A DNA stretch of 64,000 nt from Methanococcoides vulcani (GTDB lineage Archaea; Halobacteriota; Methanosarcinia; Methanosarcinales; Methanosarcinaceae), in NCBI RefSeq assembly GCF_900111645.1, contig NZ_FOHQ01000005.1, positions 62,001 through 126,000 of the forward strand, in the 5' to 3' direction. Positions 1 to 9,280 of the stretch are shown in pieces (the first letter of the stretch is position 1; every line of letters begins with the position of its first letter). A model generated the notes under the pieces. It saw only the letters and a list, made by a program, of their open reading frames with translations, made no database searches and was not told where the DNA came from. A program made the position numbers and the translations under genes.

Positions 1-686
1 CGGACGACAGGACGGATGATGTTACGAAAATGGCAGCTGAGAACTATTTGAGGACCGCTGCCTCATGGGGAGTTTTTGAAAAGGATGCCTGCGGAATTTC
101 CGAACTTATCAAACGCGGATGCACATCAGTACTTGATGTGAGCGCTATCGAGAACAAGATCGTACGCTCTGCGGTAGTGGGGATCATTGCAAGAGATATC
201 TATACCAGACGTTTGCAGGAAAGGCGTTCTTATGAGAGAATGATCATGGGCGATGAGGAGATCGAGCAGAAGATGCCCATGGTCTGGATGTTCATCGATG
301 AAGCCCACCTGTTCGTGCCTTCAAAAGGAGAGACTTTAGCATCAGACGTCCTTATCAACGAGTGGGTGCGACAGGGAAGGCAACCGGGACTATCAATCAT
401 CTTTGCAACCCAGCGACCTGCGGCACTGCATCCGGACATTATATCCCAGTCCGACATTGTGATATGCCACAGGCTCACTGCAAGAGATGATATTGAGGCA
501 CTGGAAGCCATCCGTCCGACATACATGAAAGAGAACATAGGGGATGCCATCAGGAAGATGGGACTGGAGAGAGGCATAGCATTCGTTGTAGATGATACGT
601 CAGAGAGCACACACCTTGTGAAGATCAGGCCAAGATACAGCTGGCATGGCGGGAACGAGCCAAGTGCATTGAATGAAAGGAGATGA
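1..686 (+). CDS. HerA-type ATPase, C-terminal part (5' end outside window)
   Basis: The reading frame is open to the window edge (first full codon at base 3), so only the C-terminal ~227 residues are visible. A Walker B strand, VWMFIDEAH (about 282-308), is followed by an RQGRQPGLS stretch and a FATQRP motif. These are characteristic of HerA/DUF87 hexameric DNA-pumping ATPases. The Walker A motif would lie upstream. HerA proteins usually act with NurA in DNA end resection, but nurA is not seen here, so the role is inferred from family only. The stop overlaps an ATG of the next frame (ATGA at 683-686), suggesting co-transcription with the aminopeptidase gene. Confidence 0.85.
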   Translation, partial: DDRTDDVTKMAAENYLRTAASWGVFEKDACGISELIKRGCTSVLDVSAIENKIVRSAVVGIIARDIYTRRLQERRSYERMIMGDEEIEQKMPMVWMFIDEAHLFVPSKGETLASDVLINEWVRQGRQPGLSIIFATQRPAALHPDIISQSDIVICHRLTARDDIEALEAIRPTYMKENIGDAIRKMGLERGIAFVVDDTSESTHLVKIRPRYSWHGGNEPSALNERR

Positions 687-691
687 GAATA

Positions 692-1633
692 ATGGATATT
701 AAGAGAAGTGCGGACATGGTGATCAACACCTGCATGGGTGCGAAGAAAGGAGAAACTGTGCTTATCGTTACTGATACATGCACTGACGAGAAGATCACAA
801 AGGCACTGTATACCTCTGCGGTCGAAGCGGGATGCGAGACCCTGATGCTGACAATGGAACCAAGGGAACAACACGGTTCAGAACCGCCTATGCTTGTTGA
901 AGAGGCTATGAAGAGCTCTGATGTCCTGCTTGCTCCTGCATCAAAGTCACTTACACATACCCAGGCACGCAAACATGCATCCGAGAACGGTACGAGAACC
1001 GCCACAATGCCGGGAATTACCATCGGCATGATGAAGGAAGGCGGCTTGAACGCTGATTATGAGAAGATAAACAGCTTAGCAGAGGAATTGCTTGAAACTC
1101 TCAAGGGATCAAAGGAAGTACGCATCACCACTGAACTGGGAACTGACCTTGTCATTGATGTTGATGGTGGGGAATGGATGGCGGACACCGGCATGTGCCA
1201 CGAGAAAGGTACGACCACCAACCTTCCGGCAGGAGAGATGTACATAGCTCCGAAAAATGTGAACGGAAAAGCTGTGATCGACGGGTCCATGGGAGGTATA
1301 GGACTGCTTGAAGGGGCGCTGGTCATCGAGATCAAGGACAGGAAGGCGGTAAGCTTTGAAGGCGATGGTGCTGAAAAGCTTGAAAGGATGGTGAACGATG
1401 TCGGACCGGACGGGCGTAACATCGCAGAGCTGGGGATCGGCATCAATCCGGCTGCAATGCTTATCGGGGTCATTCTTGAGGATGAAAAGGTCGGCGGCAC
1501 GATCCATATTGCACTGGGAGACAATTCCACTTTTGGAGGGGATGTTACCGTTGACCTCCATCTGGATGGCATTATCACAAAGCCAAAGGTCCTTGTTGAC
1601 GGCATTGACCTGAAGGTCGAGCGTTTTGCCTGA
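692..1633 (+). CDS. M29-family aminopeptidase (aminopeptidase T-like)
   Basis: A 313-residue protein related to M29 metallo-aminopeptidases, which trim N-terminal residues from peptides in the cytoplasm. Visible family features are the NLPAGE block (residues 177-182), the AELGIGINP block (~246-253), a Glu-rich segment leading to HIALGD (~263-277, likely metal ligands) and the HLDG pair near 290. It is shorter than the ~410-residue bacterial enzymes, as is common for the archaeal branch. I chose the ATG at 692 because GGAG at 679-682 lies 9 bases before it; the in-frame ATG at 683 would abut the GGAG. Probably co-transcribed with the upstream ATPase gene. Confidence 0.8.
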   Translation: MDIKRSADMVINTCMGAKKGETVLIVTDTCTDEKITKALYTSAVEAGCETLMLTMEPREQHGSEPPMLVEEAMKSSDVLLAPASKSLTHTQARKHASENGTRTATMPGITIGMMKEGGLNADYEKINSLAEELLETLKGSKEVRITTELGTDLVIDVDGGEWMADTGMCHEKGTTTNLPAGEMYIAPKNVNGKAVIDGSMGGIGLLEGALVIEIKDRKAVSFEGDGAEKLERMVNDVGPDGRNIAELGIGINPAAMLIGVILEDEKVGGTIHIALGDNSTFGGDVTVDLHLDGIITKPKVLVDGIDLKVERFA

Positions 1634-1765
1634 GATCTTCTGATATTGTGCCAAAGTTATATGTTGACACGGAAATATTATGCCGGTAGAAAGTACTTAA
1701 ATAACTGAAAGATATAATCAGAGCATAGATTTCACACTTACTTGAAAATATCACCGGTGATTATA

Positions 1766-2248
1766 ATGAAAGGAAGAGTATGGAAGTTCGGAGATGATGT
1801 TGACACTGATGCCGTCATCCCTGGAAGATACCTCGTAATGAACACTCCCGAGGAACTGGCGCCGTATACTTTTATCGGAGTGCGCCCGGATTTTGCTGAG
1901 AACGTTAAGGAAAACGACATTGTTGTTGCAGGCAACAACTTCGGATGTGGCTCATCAAGAGAACATGCACCTATCGCCCTTAAAGGAACAAAGGTCGGAT
2001 GCGTTATCGCAAAGTCTTTTGCAAGGATCTTCTTCAGGAACGCAATTAACATTGGTGTTGCACTCCTTGAGTGCCCTGACACCGACAAGATAGATGATGG
2101 AGATGAGATCTCCGTAGACTTTGAATCTGGTACTATCGAGAACCTTACAAAAGGTGAGAAGTACCAGGCTACACCTTTACCTGATTTTGTCCGCGGTATT
2201 GTAGATGCCGGCGGATTAAAGGAATACACAAGGAAGATCATTGATTGA
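1766..2248 (+). CDS. leuD: 3-isopropylmalate/citramalate isomerase small subunit (LeuD/HacB family)
   Basis: A 160-residue swivel-domain subunit of an aconitase-type hydro-lyase. The N-terminal segment GDDVDTDAVIPGRYL and the NNFGCGSSREHAP block are diagnostic. Methanogens carry two paralogues: LeuD (isopropylmalate and citramalate isomerisation, for Leu/Ile) and HacB (homoaconitase, for coenzyme B). The substrate-loop sequence here is YLVM (residues 22-25) rather than the YLRT form I associate with homoaconitase, which favours LeuD; this is an inference from memory. The large subunit is not in the window. ATG 1766 is chosen over the upstream TTG at 1742 because it matches the family N-terminus and has GGTGA upstream. 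leuB follows after 102 bases. Confidence 0.85.
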   Translation: MKGRVWKFGDDVDTDAVIPGRYLVMNTPEELAPYTFIGVRPDFAENVKENDIVVAGNNFGCGSSREHAPIALKGTKVGCVIAKSFARIFFRNAINIGVALLECPDTDKIDDGDEISVDFESGTIENLTKGEKYQATPLPDFVRGIVDAGGLKEYTRKIID

Positions 2249-2350
2249 TCTTGCTTTTCCTTTTTGTTCTTACGTTGATACCTATCAGCGTTCACGCTAC
2301 CTGAATAAAATATGAAAATTTAACCTGGAATAACCAATTGGAGGAAATTT

Positions 2351-3478
2351 ATGGCACAATATAAAGTACCAGTCCTGCCTGGTGACGGTATCGGCCCTGA
2401 GATCATAGTTGAGGGTAAGAAGGTCATCGATGCAGCTGGAGAAAAGTTCGGATTCGATGTTGACTGGATAGAATACCCACACGGTGCAGACCACTATCTT
2501 GAGACAGGTGAACTGATATCCGAGGATTCACTCAAAGAGCTTTCAAATTACGAGGCGATCTATCTCGGTTCTATCGGAGATGACAGGATCGAACCCGGTG
2601 TACTTGAAAAAGGTATCCTGCTTGCCGCAAGGTTCTACTTTGACCAGTACATCAACCTGCGCCCTATCAAACTTCTTGAAGGCGTATGGTGTCCAATTAA
2701 GGACAAGACCCCTAAAGACGTTGATTTCGTTGTTGTCAGGGAAAACACCGAGGACTTCTACATCGGCATCGGTGGACGTGCAAAGACCGGCATGAGCAAG
2801 GACCTGCTTGAGGTCAACAGGACACTCTACAATGCAAAGTTCGGACTTGACATCGAGACCGACAGCGAGGAGATCGCATACCAGATCGGCATGATCTCAA
2901 AGGAAGGTACCCAGAGGGTCATGAACTACTCCTTCGACCTTGCTGAGACAAGGGAAAAGCACGTTTCATCAGTTGACAAGGCAAACGTCCTTTCAGATAT
3001 CTACGGATTCTGGAGAGAGGAGTTCAACACAATTGCTGCAAACCACCCTGATGTTAAGACCGACTTCAACTTCGTTGACGCTATCACCATGTGGTTCGTC
3101 AAGAACCCTGAGTGGTTCGATGTGGTCGTTACCCCTAACATGTTCGGTGACATCATCACTGACCTTGGCGCAATGGTACAGGGCGGTCTCGGACTCGCAC
3201 CTGGTGGAAACATCAACCCGAACGGTACAAGCATGTTCGAGCCAATCCACGGTTCAGCACCAAAGTACAAGGGCCAGAACAAGGTCAACCCTATCGCAAC
3301 CATCTGGGCAGGCGCAATGCTCATCGAACAGCTCGGTGAGAAGGAAGCTGCAGACTCCATCGTCTCCGCTATCGAGAAGAACATCCTCGAAGCAAAGGTC
3401 CAGACCTACGACATGGGTGGCAGCAACGGCACATCCGATGTTGGTGACGACATCGCAAGGATCCTGCTCGAGCAGTAA
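2351..3478 (+). CDS. leuB: 3-isopropylmalate dehydrogenase (isocitrate/isopropylmalate DH family)
   Basis: A 375-residue NAD(P)-dependent beta-decarboxylating dehydrogenase. The N-terminus [12 protein letters not shown], the LRPIKLL substrate arginine region, [16 protein letters not shown], the metal-binding [11 protein letters not shown] aspartates and the cofactor loop [15 protein letters not shown] are all in family order. It oxidises 3-isopropylmalate in leucine synthesis. The AksF paralogue of coenzyme B synthesis cannot be excluded by sequence alone. A strong GGAGGA at 2340-2345 precedes the ATG. Codon choice looks strongly biased, as for a well-expressed gene. It pairs with the leuD-type gene upstream, which favours the leucine pathway. 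A T-rich stretch after the stop (3482-3500) may end the transcript. Confidence 0.85.
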   Translation: MAQYKVPVLPGDGIGPEIIVEGKKVIDAAGEKFGFDVDWIEYPHGADHYLETGELISEDSLKELSNYEAIYLGSIGDDRIEPGVLEKGILLAARFYFDQYINLRPIKLLEGVWCPIKDKTPKDVDFVVVRENTEDFYIGIGGRAKTGMSKDLLEVNRTLYNAKFGLDIETDSEEIAYQIGMISKEGTQRVMNYSFDLAETREKHVSSVDKANVLSDIYGFWREEFNTIAANHPDVKTDFNFVDAITMWFVKNPEWFDVVVTPNMFGDIITDLGAMVQGGLGLAPGGNINPNGTSMFEPIHGSAPKYKGQNKVNPIATIWAGAMLIEQLGEKEAADSIVSAIEKNILEAKVQTYDMGGSNGTSDVGDDIARILLEQ

Positions 3479-3787
3479 GTTTAACATTTTTATTTTTGCC
3501 TTCACGTCAGGATTTGACGTGGAGGAACTTTGATTTTTGAGATTTCATATTATTGATTGTATCCGGTTAGCTGCAAGTTTCATCTCACCTACCAATTAGT
3601 ACACCATCAATACAATCAATGTGCGACCACTATACAATCAATAGAGCATCTATCCCCATCCGGATCTGAAAATCCCATATCCAAAAAAAGGAAACTATAT
3701 ATGAGCAGGAACGAGATATATTATAATGGACGCAATTCGTGTGCCATTGATACAAATTGACAAAAGGGGCAATTGCGGGGAGAGATC
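3479..3787. repeat. 309-base intergenic region with three copies of a 10-mer, upstream of the defence-like pair
   Basis: ATTGATTGTA occurs at 3552-3561. Its exact reverse complement TACAATCAAT occurs twice, at 3611-3620 and 3633-3642. The outer copies can form a stem and the two direct copies are 22 bases apart. AT-rich TATA-like segments at about 3696-3704 and 3713-3723 could serve as promoters for the ATPase gene at 3788. The start of the interval is T-rich and may terminate leuB. I see no coding region here. Confidence 0.55.
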
Positions 3788-5143
3788 ATGAAGATAAAGA
3801 GATTTGCAGTAAAGAACCTTTTTGGGACGTTCGACCATGATATCCCGCTGAACACAGATGAACACATCACTATTCTTCATGGACCCAATGGCATAGGTAA
3901 GACCATGCTGCTTCGGATGCTCAATTCCCTTTTCCGTTCTAACTACTATGAGCTTTATCGCATCCCTTTCAGCAAACTGACAGTTGAATTTAGTGACAGG
4001 AGCAAGCTTGTTGTGAAGAAAAAACTGCATCTGGAGGGAAACTTACCCCATTACCCGGATGACAACACCTATCGGGAACTGGGATTTGAATTGTTAAGAC
4101 CGGGCAAGAAGAAACAGCGCTACACTGTCAAGCCCATTGACATAGAAGAAGTGTTCTCATCTTTCAAAGTAGAGCACATGACACCTGAGCTTGAAAGGAT
4201 CGATGACAACACATGGGTTCATTTCCCGACACAGGAGAAGCTAACATCTGAAGAGGTTATGAGCCTGTTCAGCGACCGTTTGCCACAGAAAAGGAAAGAC
4301 GAACCTGCATGGCTCAGGAATGCACTGAATTCGATCAATATCTGCTTCATTAAGACGCAGCGCCTTTTGAGTATCTCATACTCACAACCGGTAGAAACAG
4401 AGAGGAGGACATCTGTAACCCCTTCAGTTATCAGTTATTCCGAAGAGCTGGCAAACCTGATGCAGCATAAACTTGCAGAGTATGCAACCCTTTCACAATC
4501 CCTTGATCGTACCTTCCCCGGCCGGATGCTAAAGAACGGAGAACATCCTGAGACCTCTATAGAGGACCTAAAAAGGGAATTAAAAGACCTTGAGCAAAAA
4601 CGCAAATGTTTCATTGATGCAGGATTCATTGATACTGAAGAAGGAATTGATGTCGACGAACTGAAGGAAATAAATGAGAAGAACAAGAACTTCCTGCAGC
4701 TATACATCAAGGATGTTGAACAAAAGCTCAGCGTCTTTGATGAGCTTACTGAGAGGATCGACCTCCTTATCAAGATCATAAATTGCAGATTTTTATACAA
4801 GAAATTATCCGTAAATAAAAAAGACGGTTTCATATTCACGACATCAGGGGATATGCGGCTCTCCCCCACCAAACTGTCTTCCGGAGAACAACAGGAACTT
4901 GTATTGTTCTATGAGCTGTTGTTCCATGTTGATCCTGAATCCCTGATACTCATTGATGAACCTGAGATCTCACTGCATGTTCTCTGGCAGCAGCAATTCC
5001 TCAGGGACCTGCAAGCCATCACACAGCTGGCAGGCTTCGACATACTCATTGCTACGCATTCGCCACAGATCATACATGACCGCTGGGACCTCACCGTCGA
5101 ACTTAGAGGACGTGACGATGAAGAAATACCTGACAGCCGATGA
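3788..5143 (+). CDS. AAA/ABC-type ATPase, PARIS AriA-like
   Basis: A 451-residue ATPase of the SMC/OLD-like AAA class. Walker A HGPNGIGKT is at residues 31-39, right after an N-terminal FGTFDHDIPL strand. A central region rich in charged residues (~240-330) is probably a coiled coil. The LSSGEQQ signature starts at 363, Walker B LILIDEPEISLH surrounds D391/E392, and a THSPQ switch histidine is near 423. The downstream gene overlaps by 26 bases and encodes a DUF4435/TOPRIM-like protein. This order and size match AriA-AriB of the PARIS anti-phage system, in which the ATPase senses phage anti-restriction proteins and releases the AriB nuclease. Function here is inferred. ATG 3788 is chosen over the TTG at 3773 because of GGGGAGA at 3777-3783. 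Confidence 0.75.
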   Translation: MKIKRFAVKNLFGTFDHDIPLNTDEHITILHGPNGIGKTMLLRMLNSLFRSNYYELYRIPFSKLTVEFSDRSKLVVKKKLHLEGNLPHYPDDNTYRELGFELLRPGKKKQRYTVKPIDIEEVFSSFKVEHMTPELERIDDNTWVHFPTQEKLTSEEVMSLFSDRLPQKRKDEPAWLRNALNSINICFIKTQRLLSISYSQPVETERRTSVTPSVISYSEELANLMQHKLAEYATLSQSLDRTFPGRMLKNGEHPETSIEDLKRELKDLEQKRKCFIDAGFIDTEEGIDVDELKEINEKNKNFLQLYIKDVEQKLSVFDELTERIDLLIKIINCRFLYKKLSVNKKDGFIFTTSGDMRLSPTKLSSGEQQELVLFYELLFHVDPESLILIDEPEISLHVLWQQQFLRDLQAITQLAGFDILIATHSPQIIHDRWDLTVELRGRDDEEIPDSR

Positions 5144-5969
5144 TATAGCCAACAGCGCCAGGATGATGCGTACCCAGTATCGCGGGAGCATCATGATAAT
5201 CGAAGGCAGCACCGACATGAGGCTTTACAAGCGTTTTGTAGATGACAGGAAATGCAGACTTATTCCTGCCAATGGGAAGGAGAATGCCATCAAGGTTGTC
5301 AAAATACTCGAAAGCTCTGATTTTAAAGGCATATTGACAATAGTTGATGCTGATTTCTGGCGCCTTGACGGCATCAAATTCAAAGACAGAAATATACTTG
5401 TCACCGATACACACGATCTTGAAACAATGCTTATAGCATCAGAAGCTCTCGACAGGCTTCTGGGGGAATTTGCAGCACCTTTCAAACTGCAGAAAATGAG
5501 AACACCTGTACGCGAGTTGCTTCTTGAGGCAGCCATGCCCATCGGACTTTTCAGATGGCTTTCCTCATCTTCAAAGGACAGACTCTCACTCAGGTTCAAG
5601 GACATACATTTCGATAATTTCATGCAAAAATTTCCATTATCGGTCAATATCAAACACCTGATAAGAGAAGTCAAGGATAACTCGAACGAACGTTCCCTGA
5701 ATGAAAAGACCATTAAGAGAAAAATGATCACTCTCCTGAAAGAAGAGCATGATCCCTGGCAGACATGCTCTGGTCACGACATCGTAGAAATACTGGCATT
5801 TGGCCTGCGTGAGGTTTTCGGAAATTCCGATTCCCGATATGTTACCGAAGGGATCATTGACAGAAGTCTGAGGCTTGCCTATGACATCACAATGTTCAGG
5901 GAAACCGACCTTTATATTTCGATACAGGAATGGGAAGACCGAAACTCGTCTTTTGTAGTCCTCCAATAA
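5118..5969 (+). CDS. DUF4435 (TOPRIM-like) protein, PARIS AriB-like effector
   Basis: A 283-residue protein whose N-terminal part has the arrangement of a TOPRIM fold: the MIIEGSTD glutamate (E29), an LTIVDADFW Asp-x-Asp pair (D77/D79), then VTDTHDLE (D97-E102), typical of DUF4435. In PARIS this family is the toxic nuclease AriB, which cleaves tRNA once released from AriA. Here the role is inferred from the domain, the size and the 26-base overlap with the upstream ATPase gene, which implies translational coupling. ATG 5118 is chosen because GAGG at 5106-5109 precedes it and the TOPRIM strand follows at a normal distance. The longer frame starting at 4953 only shadows the ATPase gene. The C-terminal half (~120-283) is not recognised. 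Confidence 0.72.
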   Translation: MKKYLTADDIANSARMMRTQYRGSIMIIEGSTDMRLYKRFVDDRKCRLIPANGKENAIKVVKILESSDFKGILTIVDADFWRLDGIKFKDRNILVTDTHDLETMLIASEALDRLLGEFAAPFKLQKMRTPVRELLLEAAMPIGLFRWLSSSSKDRLSLRFKDIHFDNFMQKFPLSVNIKHLIREVKDNSNERSLNEKTIKRKMITLLKEEHDPWQTCSGHDIVEILAFGLREVFGNSDSRYVTEGIIDRSLRLAYDITMFRETDLYISIQEWEDRNSSFVVLQ

Positions 5970-5993
5970 AAATGTAGAGATGAAATATAGAGA

Positions 5994-6968
5994 TCAAAGT
6001 TTCGACATTTCACTATAATCAAGCACCATCGAAACAGGGGATGTTGCAACCGGAATACCGGCTTCCTCAACTGCAGCTACCAGATTCACACCCACGGCCA
6101 CCAGTATGCCGGCCATTCCTTCCTCCACAGGAGCCCCCACCATAGCATCAGAAGAATCTCCAATGCTCAGTACCCCGCCAATACCTGAATCTTCCAGGTA
6201 TTTAAGCACTTCTTTAGTCTTATCGATCGCAGAAGAGGGTATGTTTCGCATGTTGGCAAGGATACGGCCATTGCCTGTGTCCAGTACGTCCAGGACCGAT
6301 GTCTCATGGCGCATCATGAATATCTTGACAGGGTCTATCGAGGTTCCCGAATATGATATCATATCAAGGAACTGTACCGGATCATTGTGTTCCATCTCTA
6401 TGATGCCACCATAAGCAGGTTTGATAGGAATGCCGCTTTTGAGAAGAAGACCATCGAATGTGATACTGCAAACAGTTGCTATGTTAACACAGCCTGGCGG
6501 CACATATACCCGCGGATCCGAGTCCTCTTCGAATATCTTTATGTTAGGGCTTATGCTGATGTCGCCTGATGATGCGTATTTCATAACATCTATGGCATTA
6601 TCAAAATCATCCTTGTCCACAGTGGAAAGGTTCACAATGACGTTGCCTTTCTTTGAGAACGGATCGTAGTCGGTCTTATAGATAAGTTCCTCGATCCTCG
6701 TAATAACAAAATCAAGCCTGTCCCCGATCAGGGCATCGTCCAGTTCCTTCCTGCCGGAAGTAGTGATGGTACGTCCGTTGTAGCCGTGTTTTTCGGTAAA
6801 TCCCCTTTCATCAAGGATCCTGAGATGATAACGAACAGCACGTTCTCCCAGATTGTAACCGCGATTCTGCAGCTCATCTGCAATATTCCTTGCACCTATG
6901 GGCTTATCGCTCTCGCTGATAACACGCATTATTTCAATGAGCTTACGTTCTATCTGGGGATCGGTCAT
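5994..6968 (-). CDS. nrpR: Nitrogen-assimilation repressor NrpR (HTH plus one NrpR domain)
   Basis: A 324-residue protein. Residues 1-75 form a winged helix-turn-helix (IGARNIADELQNRGYNLGERAVRYHLRIL region). Residues ~85-320 form one NrpR effector domain (DUF128), with the VYVPPGCVNIATVCSITFDG and GMAGILVAVGVNLVAAV stretches. NrpR represses nif and gln genes when 2-oxoglutarate is low. In Methanosarcina two proteins share the job; a HTH plus single-domain form corresponds to NrpRI (established knowledge), and the partner is not in this window. The gene converges on the DUF4435 gene 24 bases away and stands alone. No nif or gln target is visible nearby. Confidence 0.88.
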   Translation of the reverse strand: MTDPQIERKLIEIMRVISESDKPIGARNIADELQNRGYNLGERAVRYHLRILDERGFTEKHGYNGRTITTSGRKELDDALIGDRLDFVITRIEELIYKTDYDPFSKKGNVIVNLSTVDKDDFDNAIDVMKYASSGDISISPNIKIFEEDSDPRVYVPPGCVNIATVCSITFDGLLLKSGIPIKPAYGGIIEMEHNDPVQFLDMISYSGTSIDPVKIFMMRHETSVLDVLDTGNGRILANMRNIPSSAIDKTKEVLKYLEDSGIGGVLSIGDSSDAMVGAPVEEGMAGILVAVGVNLVAAVEEAGIPVATSPVSMVLDYSEMSKL

Positions 6969-7080
6969 CTGTCAGCACCTGATATGATCAAAAAACTAAT
7001 GGTTTAATTTGGATATACTGCCTATTCAAAATAAGCATCGTATGTACACCGGATATTAATTTATAATTTGCTATTGCCGG

Positions 7081-8760
7081 TTATATCTTTCCTGTTTTTA
7101 GTATATAAGCCATAAGCCATAATCCCATGAATGCAGCCATAACGAACCCCGCCACCCCAAAAAGAGGAACACCCCCCACATGAGGCTGCATTCCTGTCTG
7201 TATGATAAGAGAAGAGCCTAAAATGATAGACGAAATAATTAAACTGAATGCTAACCGGTTGCTCGATGCATTGAGCTCAGCAACGATACGATCCATTCCA
7301 CGATGTTCGAACTTTATGTTCAGGTAGCCTTTCTCTGCTATTGCCAGTATATGCGAGATCTGCAATGGGGCCTTGTGCAGCATCCGTGCTGTATACCACA
7401 TGTCAGTGTAAAAGGTCTCTGCGATATTGCGAGGCCTGAGACGGTTGCGCATGATGTTCCTGGCATAAGGCTCAGCAACTACGGTCACATTGAAATCCGG
7501 CACCATCTGAAGGGCAAAACCGCTTACCGTCATTACACCCTTAAAGAGCAATGCGATGTTTGGCGGGATCCTTATCTTGAACTTTCTCAGCAGGGTCATC
7601 ATTTCTGCGATCATTAGCGGAGTATCGAGCTGCTTTAATGACCTGCCATAATATTTGTTCAAAACGTGTTCGTAATCGATCTTAAAAGCATGCACATCAA
7701 TTTCCGCGGGGACCATTCCGAAGTCTTTCAATACCTCAAGGTACTGGTTCACATCACCCCTGGTAATAGCGAGCAGGGCATCGATCAACAGGTTCCGTAT
7801 CTCTTTGGATATATGCCCGACCATCCCAAAATCAAGGAGGGCGATCCGGCCATCCTCCAGGATCAGGACATTTCCGGAATGCATGTCAGCATGGAAGAAG
7901 CCGTCCTCGAAGATCTGCTTCATGAACGCCTCGGTCCCATATTCTGCTATTTTGTCCCTGTCCAGTCCAAGCTCATCGATCCGTTTGAAATCATCACTTT
8001 TGATCCCGTCGATATAGTCAAGGGTCAGCACCCTCCGACTGCTGTACTCCCAATAAACACCTGGAATAACGATGTTTGGATCGTCCTTGAAATTGCTCTG
8101 GAAACGCTCAATATTACGAGCTTCCTGAGTATAATCCATCTCCGCATATATGGACTTTTGAAGCTCGTCCACTACCTCCACAGGATTGTAAAGCTTTGCT
8201 TCCTCTACATGCTCTTCCGCAAAACCGGCTATACTATAAAGTATGTCGAGATCTGAATCGATAACCTTCCTTATACCTGGCCTCTGGACCTTCACAACAA
8301 CGTCCGTGCCACCGTGAAGCTTTGCACGGTGCACCTGCCCGATGGATGCTGCAGCAATCGATTTTTTATCAAAAGAAAGGAACAGGTTCTCGACCTTATC
8401 ACCTAACTCTTCTTCAATGATCCTTTCAACTTCCGAGTACTCGAACGGTGGTACATCAGTCTGAAGTTTGGAAAACTCTTCTGCATATTCTTTTGGAATA
8501 AGGTCCTCGCGCATGCTCATGAGCTGGCCGAACTTAACGTAGGTAGGGCCAAGCTCTTCAAGTACCATACGTGCCCTTGCAGGACCTGTTCTAGCCTCGT
8601 CGCCTTTACCGAAACGACCCTTGAACCTGGACCTGAGGGAACCAAGGGACCTGATGCCCATCTGGTCCACAAAGTACCCGAACCCATACTTGATGAGCGT
8701 ATCAATGATTACTCCATAGCGTTTCACCATGGAATACCTGCGTACTATATTGGAAGCCAT
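7081..8760 (-). CDS. AarF/UbiB/ABC1-family atypical kinase
   Basis: A 559-residue member of the ABC1/ADCK/UbiB family. The ancestral KxGQ motif is seen as YVKFGQLMSMR. The Ala-rich loop AAASIGQVHRA replaces the usual glycine loop and is followed by VVVKVQRPGI (ATP-binding lysine). The catalytic segment is FFHADMHSGNVLI and the metal-binding segment LLDFGMVG. Two hydrophobic helices near the C-terminus (about 500-555) would anchor it in the membrane. In bacteria and mitochondria the family supports ubiquinone biosynthesis. Methanosarcinales lack ubiquinone, so a link to methanophenazine or other isoprenoid lipid chemistry is only a guess. It is a stand-alone gene. Confidence 0.85.
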   Translation of the reverse strand: MASNIVRRYSMVKRYGVIIDTLIKYGFGYFVDQMGIRSLGSLRSRFKGRFGKGDEARTGPARARMVLEELGPTYVKFGQLMSMREDLIPKEYAEEFSKLQTDVPPFEYSEVERIIEEELGDKVENLFLSFDKKSIAAASIGQVHRAKLHGGTDVVVKVQRPGIRKVIDSDLDILYSIAGFAEEHVEEAKLYNPVEVVDELQKSIYAEMDYTQEARNIERFQSNFKDDPNIVIPGVYWEYSSRRVLTLDYIDGIKSDDFKRIDELGLDRDKIAEYGTEAFMKQIFEDGFFHADMHSGNVLILEDGRIALLDFGMVGHISKEIRNLLIDALLAITRGDVNQYLEVLKDFGMVPAEIDVHAFKIDYEHVLNKYYGRSLKQLDTPLMIAEMMTLLRKFKIRIPPNIALLFKGVMTVSGFALQMVPDFNVTVVAEPYARNIMRNRLRPRNIAETFYTDMWYTARMLHKAPLQISHILAIAEKGYLNIKFEHRGMDRIVAELNASSNRLAFSLIISSIILGSSLIIQTGMQPHVGGVPLFGVAGFVMAAFMGLWLMAYILKTGKI

Positions 8761-8860
8761 CCGACATTCTGGCTGCCATTAAATGCTATATGGCAACCTA
8801 TATAACTAATAAAAACCCGCTAAGATCTTACAAAAATAAATGGAAGGAATGATCAAAATA

Positions 8861-9172
8861 TCATTCTTCTTTGTTCTTTTCCTTTAACAGCTCTTCCAGC
8901 TCTTCGATCTTTTTGTGAAGGGATTCTACTTCTTCCTTAGTAGCAAGATCGGACTTGCCAAAGACATCCTGAACCTTTGAAGAGATCTTATCTTCAAGGT
9001 CTTCCTGCTGTTGTCTTCGCTTTTCAATCAGGTCCTCGACGAACTTTTTACCTTCCTCCTTGTTGAATTCACCATTCTCAACAAGTTCTTTTACGATCTC
9101 ATCGATCTTCTCTTCGGTAATCGCGTACAGGCCCAGACCAAATAGTCCTAACTTCTTCATAGTATCTATCAT
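8861..9172 (-). CDS. Small phasin-like coiled-coil protein
   Basis: A 103-residue, highly charged, predicted all-helical protein. A short hydrophobic N-terminal stretch (KKLGLFGLGLYAI) is followed by Lys/Glu-rich heptad-like sequence to the end (ELVENGEFN..., then LHKKIEELEELLKEK). The pattern resembles phasin or PhaF/PhaI-like helical proteins annotated in archaea and bacteria, but no polyhydroxyalkanoate genes are near, so no function is assigned. The ATG at 9172 is preferred over the adjacent TTG at 9175. A strong GGGAGG (9183-9188) precedes it. It sits between ubiB and atwA in the same direction, with its own promoter space on both sides. Confidence 0.7.
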   Translation of the reverse strand: MIDTMKKLGLFGLGLYAITEEKIDEIVKELVENGEFNKEEGKKFVEDLIEKRRQQQEDLEDKISSKVQDVFGKSDLATKEEVESLHKKIEELEELLKEKNKEE

Positions 9173-9244
9173 CAAAATTTAACCTCCCGTAATAGAAGTT
9201 AACTTTTTTAGGATATATAGTTTGTGAAAAATAGTAACAAAAAA

Positions 9245-9270
9245 GAATAGCGGACCGGTTCTCACGAACC
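9245..9270 (-). terminator. Terminator hairpin after atwA
   Basis: On the minus strand a GGTTC-GTGA-GAACC stem-loop (9257-9270) starts 11 bases past the atwA stop and is followed by a TTCTTTTTT tract near 9240-9247. This is the usual layout of a U-rich archaeal terminator. Confidence 0.5.
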
Positions 9271-9280
9271 TTGCCCGATA

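Noticed and set aside
230-874. Long minus-strand ORF opposite the HerA and aminopeptidase genes
   Set aside because: It only mirrors two well-supported plus-strand genes and has no recognisable protein features.
5994-6968. NrpR as part of the defence module
   Set aside because: It is a well-known nitrogen repressor, convergent with the defence-like pair, so proximity is probably incidental.
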